DNA from: Leisingera daeponensis DSM 23529
GTDB lineage: Bacteria > Pseudomonadota > Alphaproteobacteria > Rhodobacterales > Rhodobacteraceae
Reading direction: 5' to 3'
Length of the DNA stretch: 64,000 nt
Assembly (NCBI RefSeq): GCF_000473145.1
Contig: NZ_KI421500.1
Span: forward strand, 2,071,725-2,135,724
In this document: in pieces, positions 23,767 to 32,502 of the stretch
Layout of the letters: every line of letters begins with the position of its first letter
Numbering within the stretch: the first letter of the stretch is position 1
Made by a program: the position numbers and the translations under genes
The notes under the pieces: model-generated
Databases searched by the model: none
Told to the model about the DNA's origin: nothing
The model's input: only the letters and a program-made list of their open reading frames with translations

Positions 23767-25221
23767 TCAGCCTCCCATCCGGGATTCGATGCGGGTGACC
23801 AGTTGCGCGGGCACCCGCGCCTCGGCCAGCTGCCGCAGCATCTGCGCCTTCACCTCTGTCGGCATCGCGCTGCTGCCCTCGACAAAGGCCACCAGCCGGG
23901 CGCGGCGCTCGTCGCTCAGCTCGATCAGCTCGGGCAGCGCCTGCACCCCGGCGCCCTGGCGCAGGGGACGCACCTTGATGCCGGCGCCCAGCAGCGGCGT
24001 GCGGCCGGTGACGACCTCGCGGCCCTCCAGCCCGGCGCCGCGGATCAGCACATCATCGCCCTGGCGGCGCACCAGCTCCACCGGCAGCGCCTCCAGCCGC
24101 CCCTCTTCGCCCAGCACCAGCACCTTGCCATCGGCCCCCAGCGCCGAGGCGGGCACACGGGCCACCGCCGCGACCTCGGGCTCAGTTACCTTGACAGTGA
24201 CGAAATCCCCGGGCTCAAACCCCGGCGCAGTCTCCAGAAGCGCATAGACCAGCCGCCCGGTCTGCCCGTCGCCCGCCGCGCCGCTGGCGCGGGAGATCCG
24301 CCCGGCGGCGCTCAGCCCCGCCCCGTCGGCGTCCAGCGTCACCCGCACGGGTGCTTGCAGCAGATGCCCTTCGGCGTCGAGCAGCCGGGCGTATTGCGCG
24401 GTCGAGACCCGGAAAGCCACCTCCAGCAGGTCCGGATCGACCAGATCCGCCAGCTTCTCGTTGGCCGAAACCAGCCGCCCCTGCACCAGGCTCACCGATT
24501 GCAGGGTGCCGTCGAAGCGAGCCTTGATCGTGGTGTCGTCGAGATCCCGGCGCGCCTCGTCCAGCGCAATCTGCGCCCGTGCCACCCGGGTTGCGGCCTG
24601 ATCGGCGCGGGCCTCTGCCTGGCTTACCGCCTGACGGCGCGAGATCACCGCCTGGCGCGCCTGCACCGACGCCAGTTCTGCCGTTTCCACCGCCGCCGCG
24701 GTACCGACGCCCCGGCCGGCCAGATCCACCTGCCGCTGAAAGGCGCGTTCGCGCAGCTGCGCCTGGTCCTGAGTGGCCTGCAGCTCATCCTGCGCCAGCA
24801 CCAGAGCACGGCCCGCATCGCGCTCCTCGGCGCGGGCGTCCATCATGTCGGCCTCGGCCCGGTCCAGCGCCGACTGCGCGTCCGCCGGGTCAATCTGCAC
24901 CAGCACCTCGCCCGCGCGGACCGTGCCGCCGTCCTCGAAATCCTCAGACAGCCGCACCACCCGGCCACCGACCGCGGTGCGCAGTTCCAGCGCGCGGCGG
25001 CTCTCCACCCGGCCAAAGGCGGTCAGCTCAGGCGCAACCGTCTGCAGTTCCGCCGTCACCACATTGACCGCAAAAATCCGCTCCCGCGCCGGGGGTGCTG
25101 CCTTCTCCGCGTTCAGCTGCGCCTCGATTGCGCCAAAAATCAGCTGCCCGGCATAAAGCAGCAGGGCCGCCGTGACCGCCGCCAGGAAAACCCCTGTCAC
25201 ACTCTGACGCAAAAAGCGCAT
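23767..25221 (-). CDS. RND efflux periplasmic adaptor (membrane fusion protein)
   Basis: The 484-residue HlyD/AcrA-type adaptor has an N-terminal membrane anchor (GVFLAAVTAALLLYAGQLIF), a lipoyl half-motif (AGEVLVQIDPADAQSALDRA), a long alpha-hairpin of coiled coil (about residues 115-215), a second lipoyl half (IKARFDGTLQSVSLVQGRLV) and a beta-barrel/membrane-proximal region (VYALLETAPGFEPGDFVTV). It links the RND pump to an outer-membrane channel. The ATG at 25221 begins the anchor. An operator-like palindrome lies about 80 bases upstream. Confidence 0.93.
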   Translation of the reverse strand: MRFLRQSVTGVFLAAVTAALLLYAGQLIFGAIEAQLNAEKAAPPARERIFAVNVVTAELQTVAPELTAFGRVESRRALELRTAVGGRVVRLSEDFEDGGTVRAGEVLVQIDPADAQSALDRAEADMMDARAEERDAGRALVLAQDELQATQDQAQLRERAFQRQVDLAGRGVGTAAAVETAELASVQARQAVISRRQAVSQAEARADQAATRVARAQIALDEARRDLDDTTIKARFDGTLQSVSLVQGRLVSANEKLADLVDPDLLEVAFRVSTAQYARLLDAEGHLLQAPVRVTLDADGAGLSAAGRISRASGAAGDGQTGRLVYALLETAPGFEPGDFVTVKVTEPEVAAVARVPASALGADGKVLVLGEEGRLEALPVELVRRQGDDVLIRGAGLEGREVVTGRTPLLGAGIKVRPLRQGAGVQALPELIELSDERRARLVAFVEGSSAMPTEVKAQMLRQLAEARVPAQLVTRIESRMGG

Positions 25222-25299
25222 GTTTCTCCCTTCCGGTGGCGGCTGCTGCCGGGACCGCGCAGGCGGCCTGCCAAAGCGTAAAATGCCTTGTGCCCGCTT

Positions 25300-25317
25300 G
25301 GAAATATATGAATTTCC
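25300..25317. promoter_or_regulatory. Operator-like inverted repeat upstream of the RND operon
   Basis: GGAAAT-ATATGA-ATTTCC is a perfect 6-bp inverted repeat in a locally A/T-rich spot, 79 bases upstream of the adaptor ATG and 34 past the moaB stop. Position and symmetry fit a TetR/MarR-type repressor site for the pump; no regulator gene is next to it. Confidence 0.4.
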
Positions 25318-25350
25318 GCACGGGTTTGCGAGGTTACACGCTGCGCCCGC

Positions 25351-25893
25351 TTACTTCCGGCGCAGATGTTCCTCCAATCTGGGCATGATTTCCACGAAAT
25401 TGCAGGGCCGGTGGCGGTAATCGAGCTGTTTTGACAGAATTTCATCCCAGCCGTCCTTGCAGGCGCCGGGGCTGCCGGGAAGCGCAAACAGATAGGTGCC
25501 GCCCGCCACGCCGCCGGTCGCCCGCGACTGCACCGCGCTGGTGCCGATCTTCTGCATCGAAACCCAGGTGAAAACGGTGCCGAAGGCCTCGATCTCTTTC
25601 TCATAAACGTCGCGGTGCGCCTCGACGGTCACGTCCCGGCCCGTCAGGCCGGTGCCGCCGGTGGAGATCACCACATCCACCTCCGGATCCGCCACCCAGG
25701 CACGCAGCTGCGCAGCGATCTCCGCCCGTTCGTCCGGGACGATTTTGCGCGCGGCCAGGGTATGGCCCGCCTCCCGCAGCCGGTCGGCCAGCACCTGGCC
25801 GGAGCGGTCATCCTCCAGGTTGCGGGTATCCGAAACCGTCAGCACCGCAATGCGGACCGGGATGAAGTCCAGACTTTCGTCGATACGGGACAT
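25351..25893 (-). CDS. moaB: Molybdenum cofactor biosynthesis protein MoaB
   Basis: A 180-residue MogA/MoaB-type protein that adenylylates molybdopterin before metal insertion. [35 protein letters not shown] and [15 protein letters not shown] are the conserved family segments. ATG 25893 abuts the TAG of the lysE-type gene, so it belongs to the reverse-strand chain udg-phosphoesterase-lysE-moaB. Together with moeA, mobAB and moaDE it supplies much of the Moco pathway in this window. Confidence 0.95.
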   Translation of the reverse strand: MSRIDESLDFIPVRIAVLTVSDTRNLEDDRSGQVLADRLREAGHTLAARKIVPDERAEIAAQLRAWVADPEVDVVISTGGTGLTGRDVTVEAHRDVYEKEIEAFGTVFTWVSMQKIGTSAVQSRATGGVAGGTYLFALPGSPGACKDGWDEILSKQLDYRHRPCNFVEIMPRLEEHLRRK

Positions 25894-26514
25894 CTAGGCC
25901 CTCTCCATGATTGCCAGCCGCACGGCCAGCCCTGCAAAAATTCCAGCCGAAACCCGGCCCAGCCAGCGCGCGAACACCGGAGAGCCGGCCAGCCGCTGCT
26001 TGGCCTGGCCTGCGAAAACGCCCGCCAGCCCGTTGATTACGAAACCGCCCGCGGCCAGGATCAGCCCGAAAACCAGAAACTGCGCCAGCACCGGCCCTGC
26101 CTCGGGCCGTACGAACTGCGGCACGAATGCAAGCACGAACAGGATCACCTTGGGATTGGTCAAGTTAACGAGGAAACCGGCGCGGAACGCCCGCCGGGCA
26201 GGAACCGCAGGCGCATCTGCTTGGACCGGTCCGCTGCGCAGGGCACCCCAGGCGAGGCTAAGAAGGTAAACCACGCCGATCCAGCGGATCAGGTCAAACA
26301 CCCCCGGCACCGCTGCAACGACGGCTCCCAATCCAAGCCCGGCAAGCGTCACATGCACCATGCTGCCCGCCGAGATGCCGGCACTGGCCGCGGCCGCCGC
26401 CGCGCGGCCCGAGCGCAGGCCCTGGCCGAGGCAAAACATCATATCCGGCCCCGGCGTCAGATTCAGCGCCAGTGCTGCCGGGACGAAAGCCAGCAGGGTC
26501 ACGGCATCAATCAT
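25894..26514 (-). CDS. LysE-family translocator
   Basis: The 206-residue inner-membrane exporter has about six helices. The N-terminal [20 protein letters not shown] is the classic LysE/RhtB motif, and [20 protein letters not shown] follows in the middle. Such proteins export amino acids (lysine, threonine, homoserine) or related metabolites. ATG 26514 overlaps the phosphoesterase stop (ATGA); 27 further codons upstream are open but lie in that gene. Substrate not determinable. Confidence 0.9.
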   Translation of the reverse strand: MIDAVTLLAFVPAALALNLTPGPDMMFCLGQGLRSGRAAAAAASAGISAGSMVHVTLAGLGLGAVVAAVPGVFDLIRWIGVVYLLSLAWGALRSGPVQADAPAVPARRAFRAGFLVNLTNPKVILFVLAFVPQFVRPEAGPVLAQFLVFGLILAAGGFVINGLAGVFAGQAKQRLAGSPVFARWLGRVSAGIFAGLAVRLAIMERA

Positions 26515-27110
26515 GGGTCCACCTCGAACCAGCTCACCCCGGGGCCGAGATTGGCCACCTGCGTCTTGCCTAATGTGCCGCGAAAGCCCCAGCAATCATG
26601 CACATGGCCGCAGAGCAGCAGCTGCGGCCGGATCCGCTCCGCCGCCGCCCGGATGGCGGTGGAACCGACGGACTGCCCGCCGGAGGTCACATCCCCCAGC
26701 CCCTTGGGCGGGGAATGGCAGATCAGGATGTCCGCGCGCTCACAGGCCGCCAGCATTGCTGCCGCCTTCGTCTCGCTCAGGTCGCAGGACCAGCTGCCAA
26801 AAGGCGTTTCCGGCACGCCGTAGCCCAGCCCGAACAGGCGCAGGCCTTCGAACGTCCCGCCTTCTCCATGCAGCACCGTGGTGTCCGGCAGCCCGGCCGC
26901 CCGCAGCTCATCGGCGCTTTCGCCGTTTCCGGGCACGGCCACCATCGGCGCCTTCAGGCCGGCCAGCATCGCAACTGCCCGGTCCATGCCCTGCCGGCAA
27001 TTGCAGAAATCGCCGGCGCCGATCACCAGATCCGCTTTGCCGCTGGCCGCCACGATATCAGACGCATGGGGCGCTGAGAGATGCAGATCGGAGAACGCCA
27101 GGATTTTCAT
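26511..27110 (-). CDS. Calcineurin-like metallophosphoesterase
   Basis: A 199-residue single-domain phosphoesterase. Metal-binding motifs are present in order: FSDLHLS (DxH), GAGDFCNC (GD), VPGNGES in place of the usual GNH(D/E), ICHSPPKG and CGHVHD. The Gly replacing His in the third motif removes a residue that is normally near the phosphate. Substrate unknown; the family includes nucleases and nucleotide phosphatases. It starts ten bases after the UDG stop and overlaps the LysE gene. Confidence 0.88.
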   Translation of the reverse strand: MKILAFSDLHLSAPHASDIVAASGKADLVIGAGDFCNCRQGMDRAVAMLAGLKAPMVAVPGNGESADELRAAGLPDTTVLHGEGGTFEGLRLFGLGYGVPETPFGSWSCDLSETKAAAMLAACERADILICHSPPKGLGDVTSGGQSVGSTAIRAAAERIRPQLLLCGHVHDCWGFRGTLGKTQVANLGPGVSWFEVDP

Positions 27111-27119
27111 CGCATCACC

Positions 27120-27884
27120 TCAGGACAAGCTGCCCAGCCGCGCCTTCAGCTCCAGAAGGTCTGCCCAGGCCAGCCGTTTCTGCGCGGGCTGGCGCAGCAG
27201 ATAGGCGGGGTGGAACATGGGGATCACCGGCTTTTTCCAGGCCTGGTCCCACTGCCCGCGCAGCCGGGTGATGCCGCGTTTGCCCAGCACCGCCTGACAG
27301 CTGATATTGCCCATCAGCACCAGGATATCCGGCTCCGCCAGCGCCACATGGCGTTCCAGAAAAGGCGTCAGCATGGCAATCTCGGCCGGCAGCGGGTCGC
27401 GGTTCTGCGGCGGCCGCCAGGGCAGCACATTTGTGATGTAAACGTTCTCGGCGCGGCTGAGGCCGATCGCCTCCAGCATCCTGTCCAGAAGCTGCCCGGC
27501 CCGGCCCACAAACGGCTTGCCCTGCAGATCCTCGTCCCGGCCCGGCGCCTCGCCGATGATCATCACCCGCGCCCCCGGCTGGCCGTCCGAAAACACCAAG
27601 TTGCGCGCGCCGCGCTTCAGGTCGCAATGGTCGAAACCCGCCAGCGCATCCCGCAAGGCGGGCAGCGACGCAGCCCCCCTGGCGGCCTTCTGCGCCACTT
27701 CCGCGGGATCCGCTTCCTTGGGCTTGGGCGGCGGTGCCGGAGCAGCGCCCGGCTTCGGCTTGGGGGCGGCCTGCTCCAGCGCATAGCGGTCGACTGGCGC
27801 ATCGCACAGCGCTTCGGTGGCGCCAAGCTCCGCCTGCCACTCCAACAGCGCCCGGGCGCTCCAGTAATCCAATGCCGATTCCAT
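27120..27884 (-). CDS. Family 4-like uracil-DNA glycosylase
   Basis: A 254-residue DNA repair enzyme that excises uracil from DNA. Motif A is [20 protein letters not shown] and motif [11 protein letters not shown], both clear. Residues 40-75 are a Pro/Ala/Lys linker after an N-terminal helical extension. Only one (Cys87) of the four Fe-S cysteines of family 4 is in place: the RPP motif reads LPWRPPQNR with Trp156 where CRPP is expected. I recall the same change in other alphaproteobacterial members. It heads a four-gene reverse operon. Confidence 0.88.
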   Translation of the reverse strand: MESALDYWSARALLEWQAELGATEALCDAPVDRYALEQAAPKPKPGAAPAPPPKPKEADPAEVAQKAARGAASLPALRDALAGFDHCDLKRGARNLVFSDGQPGARVMIIGEAPGRDEDLQGKPFVGRAGQLLDRMLEAIGLSRAENVYITNVLPWRPPQNRDPLPAEIAMLTPFLERHVALAEPDILVLMGNISCQAVLGKRGITRLRGQWDQAWKKPVIPMFHPAYLLRQPAQKRLAWADLLELKARLGSLS

Positions 27885-27953
27885 GCGCCCAAGCTACTCT
27901 GCCCGGCCAGCAAGCGGAACACCTCTCCGGCCCTGCCCTGCAAATTCAAGCCA

Positions 27954-28002
27954 TTCATCTTTCTGAAAATACTCCGGGGTGCGCGAGGGGCCGGCCCCTC
28001 GC
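27954..28002 (-). repeat. Intergenic repeat family A, copy 3
   Basis: Reading on the reverse strand: a perfect 20-bp palindrome GCGAGGGGCCGGCCCCTCGC (28002-27983), GCACCCC, then the A/T box GGAGTATTTTCAGAAAGATG. Unlike copies 1, 2, 5 and 6 it lies between divergent genes (udg and pyrB), not after a stop codon. Confidence 0.6.
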
Positions 28003-28070
28003 CTGCTCTGCCTTGCCGCAACCGCGCACGCCGCCTATAAGAACCTGCAAATCAAGCGGAGCCGCCCCTT

Positions 28071-29021
28071 ATGTCCTTCGAACACCGCCATTTGCTTGGC
28101 ATCGAACCGCTGAAACCGCATGAGATCACCGCGATCCTCGACCTGGCCGACGACTATGTGGCCCTGAACCGCCGCCCCGAGAAGCACTCCGACGTGCTGG
28201 CGGGCCTTACTCAGATCAACATGTTCTTCGAGAACTCGACCCGCACCCAGGCCTCGTTCGAGCTGGCGGGCAAGCGGCTGGGCGCCGATGTAATGAACAT
28301 GGCGATGCAGGCGTCGTCGATCAAAAAGGGCGAGACCCTGATCGACACTGCGATGACGCTGAATGCAATGCACCCGGATCTGCTGGTGGTGCGCCACCCG
28401 CATTCCGGCGCAGTGGACCTCCTGGCGCAGAAGGTGAACTGCGCGGTGCTGAACGCGGGCGACGGCAAGCACGAGCACCCGACCCAGGCGCTGCTGGATG
28501 CGCTGACCATCCGCCGCTCCAAAGGCCGGCTGCACAGGCTGAACATCGCGATCTGCGGCGATATTGCCCATAGCCGCGTGGCGCGGTCCAACCTGATCCT
28601 GCTCGGCAAGATGGAAAACCGCATCCGCCTCATTGGCCCGCCGACGCTGGTGCCCGGCCAGTTCGCGGAATTCGGCGCCGAGATCTATGACGACATGCGC
28701 GAAGGGTTGAAGGACGTGGACGTGGTGATGATGCTGCGCCTTCAGAAGGAGCGCATGGACGGCGGCTTTATCCCGTCGGAGCGCGAGTACTACCACCGCT
28801 ATGGCCTCGACGCCGAGAAGCTGGCGCTGGCCAAGCCCGACGCCATTGTCATGCACCCCGGCCCGATGAACCGCGGCGTGGAAATCGACGGCACGCTCGC
28901 CGACGACATCAACCGCTCGGTCATCCAGGAACAGGTGGAAATGGGGGTAGCGGTGCGGATGGCAGCGATGGACCTGCTGGCCCGCAACCTGCGCGCCGAA
29001 CGCCAGGCCGAGGCAGGGTGA
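28071..29021 (+). CDS. pyrB: Aspartate carbamoyltransferase catalytic subunit
   Basis: The 316-residue enzyme joins carbamoyl phosphate and aspartate in pyrimidine synthesis. [20 protein letters not shown] holds the carbamoyl-phosphate loop, [12 protein letters not shown] and [12 protein letters not shown] are further catalytic and aspartate-site segments. No pyrI follows, so this is not the E. coli type B enzyme; the adjacent degenerate PyrC suggests a class A complex as in Pseudomonas. The GTG of the next gene overlaps its stop. It begins a chain of six overlapping genes. Confidence 0.96.
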   Translation: MSFEHRHLLGIEPLKPHEITAILDLADDYVALNRRPEKHSDVLAGLTQINMFFENSTRTQASFELAGKRLGADVMNMAMQASSIKKGETLIDTAMTLNAMHPDLLVVRHPHSGAVDLLAQKVNCAVLNAGDGKHEHPTQALLDALTIRRSKGRLHRLNIAICGDIAHSRVARSNLILLGKMENRIRLIGPPTLVPGQFAEFGAEIYDDMREGLKDVDVVMMLRLQKERMDGGFIPSEREYYHRYGLDAEKLALAKPDAIVMHPGPMNRGVEIDGTLADDINRSVIQEQVEMGVAVRMAAMDLLARNLRAERQAEAG

Positions 29022-29560
29022 GCGGCATGGACGGCGTGATCCATATCCCGGCAGGCGAACGCGGTGTGATCCGGCTGTTCGAACTCGCCATGCGGCCCGA
29101 GCAGGCGGCCTTCCTGAAGGAACCCGGCGCGCTGGCGCAGGTGCTGGGGGGCGAGACGCTCGACATGGAACAGGTGGAAATCTTCCCGGTCTCTGATCTG
29201 GAGGAGATCGGCTTGGCCGGCTACCTCACCGAAGGCTGCGGCGTGCCGCGCGCGCAGGTCGAAGAGGACCGGGAGGTTCTGCAGGCCCAGGAGGGCTATG
29301 TGCTGCTGATCCGCTCCCGCGCCTTTGATGGCAGGGAGACGCGGCTGACCCCGGCGGATCAGATCAAGCTGATCGGCACATATGGCGAGCGGCAGACCAA
29401 TTGGAGCGCACCGCCCCAAACGGCCGAGAGCGCCAAGCCTTATTCCGCCCCGAAACTTCCGCCCCGCGCAGCGCGGGCCCAGTCCCGCCGCATCGGGGCT
29501 GTGCTGTTTACCGTGGTCATGCTGCTGATTGCGCTGCTGATCTGGGTGCTTGTGAGCTGA
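29018..29560 (+). CDS. Membrane-anchored protein of unknown function in the pyrB operon
   Basis: The 180-residue protein is not one I can name. It has a cytoplasmic domain of about 130 residues (starting [20 protein letters not shown], with [20 protein letters not shown]), a Pro/Ala linker and one C-terminal transmembrane helix ([20 protein letters not shown]), i.e. a tail-anchored layout. GTG 29018 overlaps the pyrB stop; ATG 29027 is an alternative. The stop overlaps the next start (TGATG). Its fixed place between pyrB and pyrC suggests a link to that complex or to its membrane localisation, as inference. Confidence 0.75.
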   Translation: MSGMDGVIHIPAGERGVIRLFELAMRPEQAAFLKEPGALAQVLGGETLDMEQVEIFPVSDLEEIGLAGYLTEGCGVPRAQVEEDREVLQAQEGYVLLIRSRAFDGRETRLTPADQIKLIGTYGERQTNWSAPPQTAESAKPYSAPKLPPRAARAQSRRIGAVLFTVVMLLIALLIWVLVS

Positions 29561-29943
29561 TGGCGGCACGTGAATTCACACCGGACCGCGGCGCCTATAT
29601 CCGCGCCCACGCCTGGATGGCGGCCATCGGCATGGGCGGCGCCATGGCGGTGCTGTGGCTGATGGGCAGCCCGCACATCTGGACCGGTGCCATCGGCGGC
29701 CTGGCGGCCATCGCCCTGCGCGGCTGGTACATGGCGAGCGAGGAGCTGGCGGTGGTCTGGACCCTGACCGAAGATGCCCTCAGCGGCCCGGCCGGTCGCG
29801 GCGTCTCGCTGTCCCAGATCGAGACCGTCCGCACCATGGGCAGCTATGTGCAGGTGGTCACCAAAGGCGGCGACAAGCACCTGATCAAATACCAGGCCGA
29901 CCCGGCCGCGACTCTCAACGCTATCGAAAGAGCCAAGGCATGA
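29560..29943 (+). CDS. Small membrane protein with PH-like C-terminal region
   Basis: A 127-residue protein: two membrane segments (about residues 19-53, AAIGMGGAMAVLWLM and IGGLAAIALRGWYMAS), then a short beta-rich tail, VVWTLTEDALSGPAGRGVSL-SQIETVRTMGSYVQVVTKGG, that resembles bacterial PH-like domains. Function unknown. ATG 29560 overlaps the preceding stop by one base, and its own TGA overlaps the pyrC ATG, so it is translated in the same chain. Confidence 0.75.
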   Translation: MAAREFTPDRGAYIRAHAWMAAIGMGGAMAVLWLMGSPHIWTGAIGGLAAIALRGWYMASEELAVVWTLTEDALSGPAGRGVSLSQIETVRTMGSYVQVVTKGGDKHLIKYQADPAATLNAIERAKA

Positions 29944-31250
29944 GCACTCTCTTCATCAACGCCCGCCTGATCGACCCGGAGCATGGCAGCGATACACCGG
30001 GCATGGTTCTGGTGCTGAACGGCCGGATCGCGGCGGTTGAAAAGAACGGGACCGATGCCGCCTCTCTGCTGAGCGCCCATAACATCAGCCAAGGCGACGT
30101 AACCCAGGTGAACTGCGGCGGCAAATGCCTGGCGCCGGGGATCGTGGACATCGGCGTCAAGGTCTGCGAGCCGGGCGAGCGGCACAAGGAAAGCTATAAG
30201 TCCGCTGGTCTGGCGGCCGCTGCCGGCGGCGTCACCACCATCGTGACCCGCCCGGACACCGCGCCCGCGATCGACAGCCCGGAAACGCTGGAGTTTGTTA
30301 CCCGGCGCGCCCAGGCCGACACGCCGGTGAACGTGCTGCCGATGGCAGCGCTCACCAAGGGGCGCGAAGGCCGCGAGATGACCGAGATTCGGTTTCTGAT
30401 GGATGCGGGCGCGGTGGCGTTTTCCGATTGCGACCACGTGGTCCAGAACACCAAGGTATTTCAGCGGGCGCTGACCTATGCCCGCTCCTGCGGCGCCCTG
30501 GTCATTGCCCACCCGCAAGAGCCGGGCCTGAGCCACGGTGCCGCGGCCACCAGCGGCAAGCTCGCGGCGCTCTATGGCCTGCCCTCGGTCTCGCCCATGG
30601 CAGAGCGGATGGGGCTGGACCGCGACATTGCGCTGCTGGAAATGACCGGCGCGAAATACCACGCCGACCAGATCACCACCGCCCGCGCCCTGCCCGCGCT
30701 GGAGCGCGCCAAGGCCAACGGGCTGGATGTCACCGCAGGCACCTCTATCCACCACCTTACGCTTAACGAGCTGGACGTGGCAGGCTACCGCAGCTTTTTC
30801 AAGGTGAAGCCGCCCCTGCGGTCTGAGGAGGACCGTCTGGCGGTTGTCGAGGCGGTGCGGACCGGGCTCATTGACGTCATATCCTCGATGCACACGCCGC
30901 AGGATGAGGAAAGCAAGCGCCTGCCGTTCGAGGAGGCCGCGGCCGGCGCGGTGGCGCTGGAGACGCTCTTGCCGGCCGCCTTGCGTCTCTGCCATGACGG
31001 ACTTCTGGATATGCCCGCCCTGTTCCGCGCGATGGCGCTGAACCCGGCGAAACGGCTGGGGCTGGACAGCGGCCGCCTGGCCAAAGGCGCGCCGGCCGAC
31101 CTGGTGCTGTTCGATCCGGATGTGCCCTTTGTAATGGACCGCTTCAAACTGCGCTCGAAATCGCAGAACACGCCTTACGACGGCCAGCGGATGCAAGGCC
31201 GCGTCGAAGCCACCTATGTCGCCGGTGAGCCGGTTTACCGGAGGACCTGA
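29940..31250 (+). CDS. pyrC: Dihydroorotase-like protein with degenerate active site
   Basis: The 436-residue protein has the overall fold and landmarks of type I dihydroorotase (LAPGIVDIGVKVCEPGE, GVTTIVTRPDTAPAID, HHLTLNELDVAGYRSFF, LPFEEAAAGAVALETLLP). The catalytic set is lost: the HxH metal motif reads G72-V-K74, the LREPG Arg is Cys, MPNTNP reads RPDTAP, the KVNPPLR Asn is Lys290, and the DHAPH catalytic Asp is Met317 with Gln320. It is therefore probably inactive and structural, like PyrC' (PyrX) that supports PyrB in Pseudomonas. A working dihydroorotase should exist elsewhere. ATG overlaps the preceding stop. Confidence 0.9.
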   Translation: MSTLFINARLIDPEHGSDTPGMVLVLNGRIAAVEKNGTDAASLLSAHNISQGDVTQVNCGGKCLAPGIVDIGVKVCEPGERHKESYKSAGLAAAAGGVTTIVTRPDTAPAIDSPETLEFVTRRAQADTPVNVLPMAALTKGREGREMTEIRFLMDAGAVAFSDCDHVVQNTKVFQRALTYARSCGALVIAHPQEPGLSHGAAATSGKLAALYGLPSVSPMAERMGLDRDIALLEMTGAKYHADQITTARALPALERAKANGLDVTAGTSIHHLTLNELDVAGYRSFFKVKPPLRSEEDRLAVVEAVRTGLIDVISSMHTPQDEESKRLPFEEAAAGAVALETLLPAALRLCHDGLLDMPALFRAMALNPAKRLGLDSGRLAKGAPADLVLFDPDVPFVMDRFKLRSKSQNTPYDGQRMQGRVEATYVAGEPVYRRT

Positions 31251-31855
31251 TGCCAGTTATTGAAAGCTCCGCCGCCGTTCTGATCCTGTGGGCGGTGATC
31301 GGCTACGGCCTTGGTTCCGTGCCGTTCGGGCTGGTGGTCACCAAGGCCTTCGGTCTCGGCAACCTGCGCCAGATCGGATCAGGCAATATCGGCACCACCA
31401 ACGTGCTGCGCACCGGCAGCAAGGCCGCCGCGGCACTGACACTGCTCCTGGATGGCGGCAAGGGCGCGGCGGCGGTGCTGCTGGCCCGCTCCCTGGCCGG
31501 CGAGGATGCGGCGCAGGCGGCGGGGCTGATGGCCTTTCTGGGCCATTGTTTCCCGGTCTGGCTGGGGTTCAAGGGCGGCAAGGGCGTGGCGACCTTCCTG
31601 GGCCTGCTGCTGGCGCTGGCCTGGCCGGTGGGCATCGCCTGCTGCCTGACCTGGCTGGCGGCGGCGGCAGCCAGCCGGATTTCCTCGATGGGGGCGCTGG
31701 TCTCGGCCCTGTCAGCGCCGGTTTGGGCGTTCATGCTGGGGTATCAGGCGGTGATCGCCCTGTCGGTGCTGCTGGCGGCGATCGTCTTTGTCCGCCATTC
31801 GGCCAATATCGCCCGGCTGCGCGCAGGCACCGAACCCAGGATCGGGCAGAAGTGA
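31250..31855 (+). CDS. plsY: Glycerol-3-phosphate acyltransferase PlsY
   Basis: A 201-residue integral membrane enzyme that transfers the acyl group from acyl-phosphate to glycerol 3-phosphate, starting phospholipid synthesis. The three PlsY motifs are visible: GYGLGSVPFGLVVTK, GSGNIGTTNVLRTGSK and FLGHCFPVWLGFKGGKGVAT. About five hydrophobic helices. The ATG overlaps the pyrC stop by one base and the next GTG overlaps the plsY stop by four, so lipid synthesis is chained to pyrimidine genes here. Confidence 0.96.
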   Translation: MPVIESSAAVLILWAVIGYGLGSVPFGLVVTKAFGLGNLRQIGSGNIGTTNVLRTGSKAAAALTLLLDGGKGAAAVLLARSLAGEDAAQAAGLMAFLGHCFPVWLGFKGGKGVATFLGLLLALAWPVGIACCLTWLAAAAASRISSMGALVSALSAPVWAFMLGYQAVIALSVLLAAIVFVRHSANIARLRAGTEPRIGQK

Positions 31856-32124
31856 CCACCGCAGAGCTGCAAGCCTTCCTTGCAGCTTTTGACACACTGC
31901 CCCTGGGGGCCTTCACCGGTGTTGCCGGCGGGCGCAAATACGCGGTCATCCGGCAGGACCTGGCCGCGGGCAAGGCGCAAAAACTGGTGGCGCGCGAACT
32001 CGGCGGCGGCGATTACATCAGTCTCAACCTTTACCGGCTGGCCTCGGGCGCGCGGCTGAAGCCCTGCGAGATGCCCGCAGACAAAGTGATCCGCTTTGTT
32101 CTGGGGCTGAAGGTCACGGAATAG
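31852..32124 (+). CDS. Small conserved protein of unknown function
   Basis: A 90-residue soluble protein starting at GTG 31852, which overlaps the plsY stop. It reads AELQAFLAAFDTLPLGAFTG, then GGRKYAVIRQDLAAGKAQKL and GGGDYISLNLYRLASGARLK. No family is recognised, but the codon use matches its neighbours and the overlap supports real translation. It is the last gene of the pyrB chain; a weak inverted repeat GCTCCA/TGGAGC (32128-32150) follows. Confidence 0.75.
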   Translation: MTTAELQAFLAAFDTLPLGAFTGVAGGRKYAVIRQDLAAGKAQKLVARELGGGDYISLNLYRLASGARLKPCEMPADKVIRFVLGLKVTE

Positions 32125-32502
32125 GCCGCTCCAGCGCCAGCAGTTGGAGCAAAGGCGGTGCAGCCCCCCGCTGTACATGCGCACATGGACCGCCGGAAGC
32201 TACCCGCCCGCTTCACCCCGGACCACACCGCGGTTGAGAGTACCGCCGCCGCCGTGGATCTGACCGCCAGCCCGCGACTGCAACAAAACCGCGCCGCCGC
32301 TGTCGCCGCCTGCCACCCATTCTGCGCAGGAATGCACAGCCCGCTGCCGCCCGCTGCACAGTCAAATTGAGTTGTTTTGAACGTGATCGCCCGGGTCTCC
32401 ACATCGGTGCCGTGACCCGCAGCATTCCGCGGCGCACATGGTGAAACACCGGCCGGGCAAGCATTTGGGAACGCCGCGGCCAGGATTTGAAAGGACGGGA
32501 CC
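32125..32502. other. Gene-free stretch before the YHS gene
   Basis: These 378 bases hold no convincing gene. A 6-bp inverted repeat (GCTCCA at 32128, TGGAGC at 32145) may end the pyrB operon. A lower-GC patch around 32365-32390 (AAATTGAGTTGTTTTGAACG) is the likeliest promoter area for the YHS gene. One open frame (32158-32370, GTG start) has composition unlike a protein here. Confidence 0.5.

Noticed and set aside
21764..24247. 827-codon forward frame opposite the RND operon
   Set aside because: Antisense to the RND permease and adaptor; composition (His/Gln/Arg/Gly) is typical of shadows.
32158..32370. 70-codon forward frame in the gap before the YHS gene
   Set aside because: GTG start, Ala/Pro/His-rich composition and no domain; the gap is better read as non-coding.
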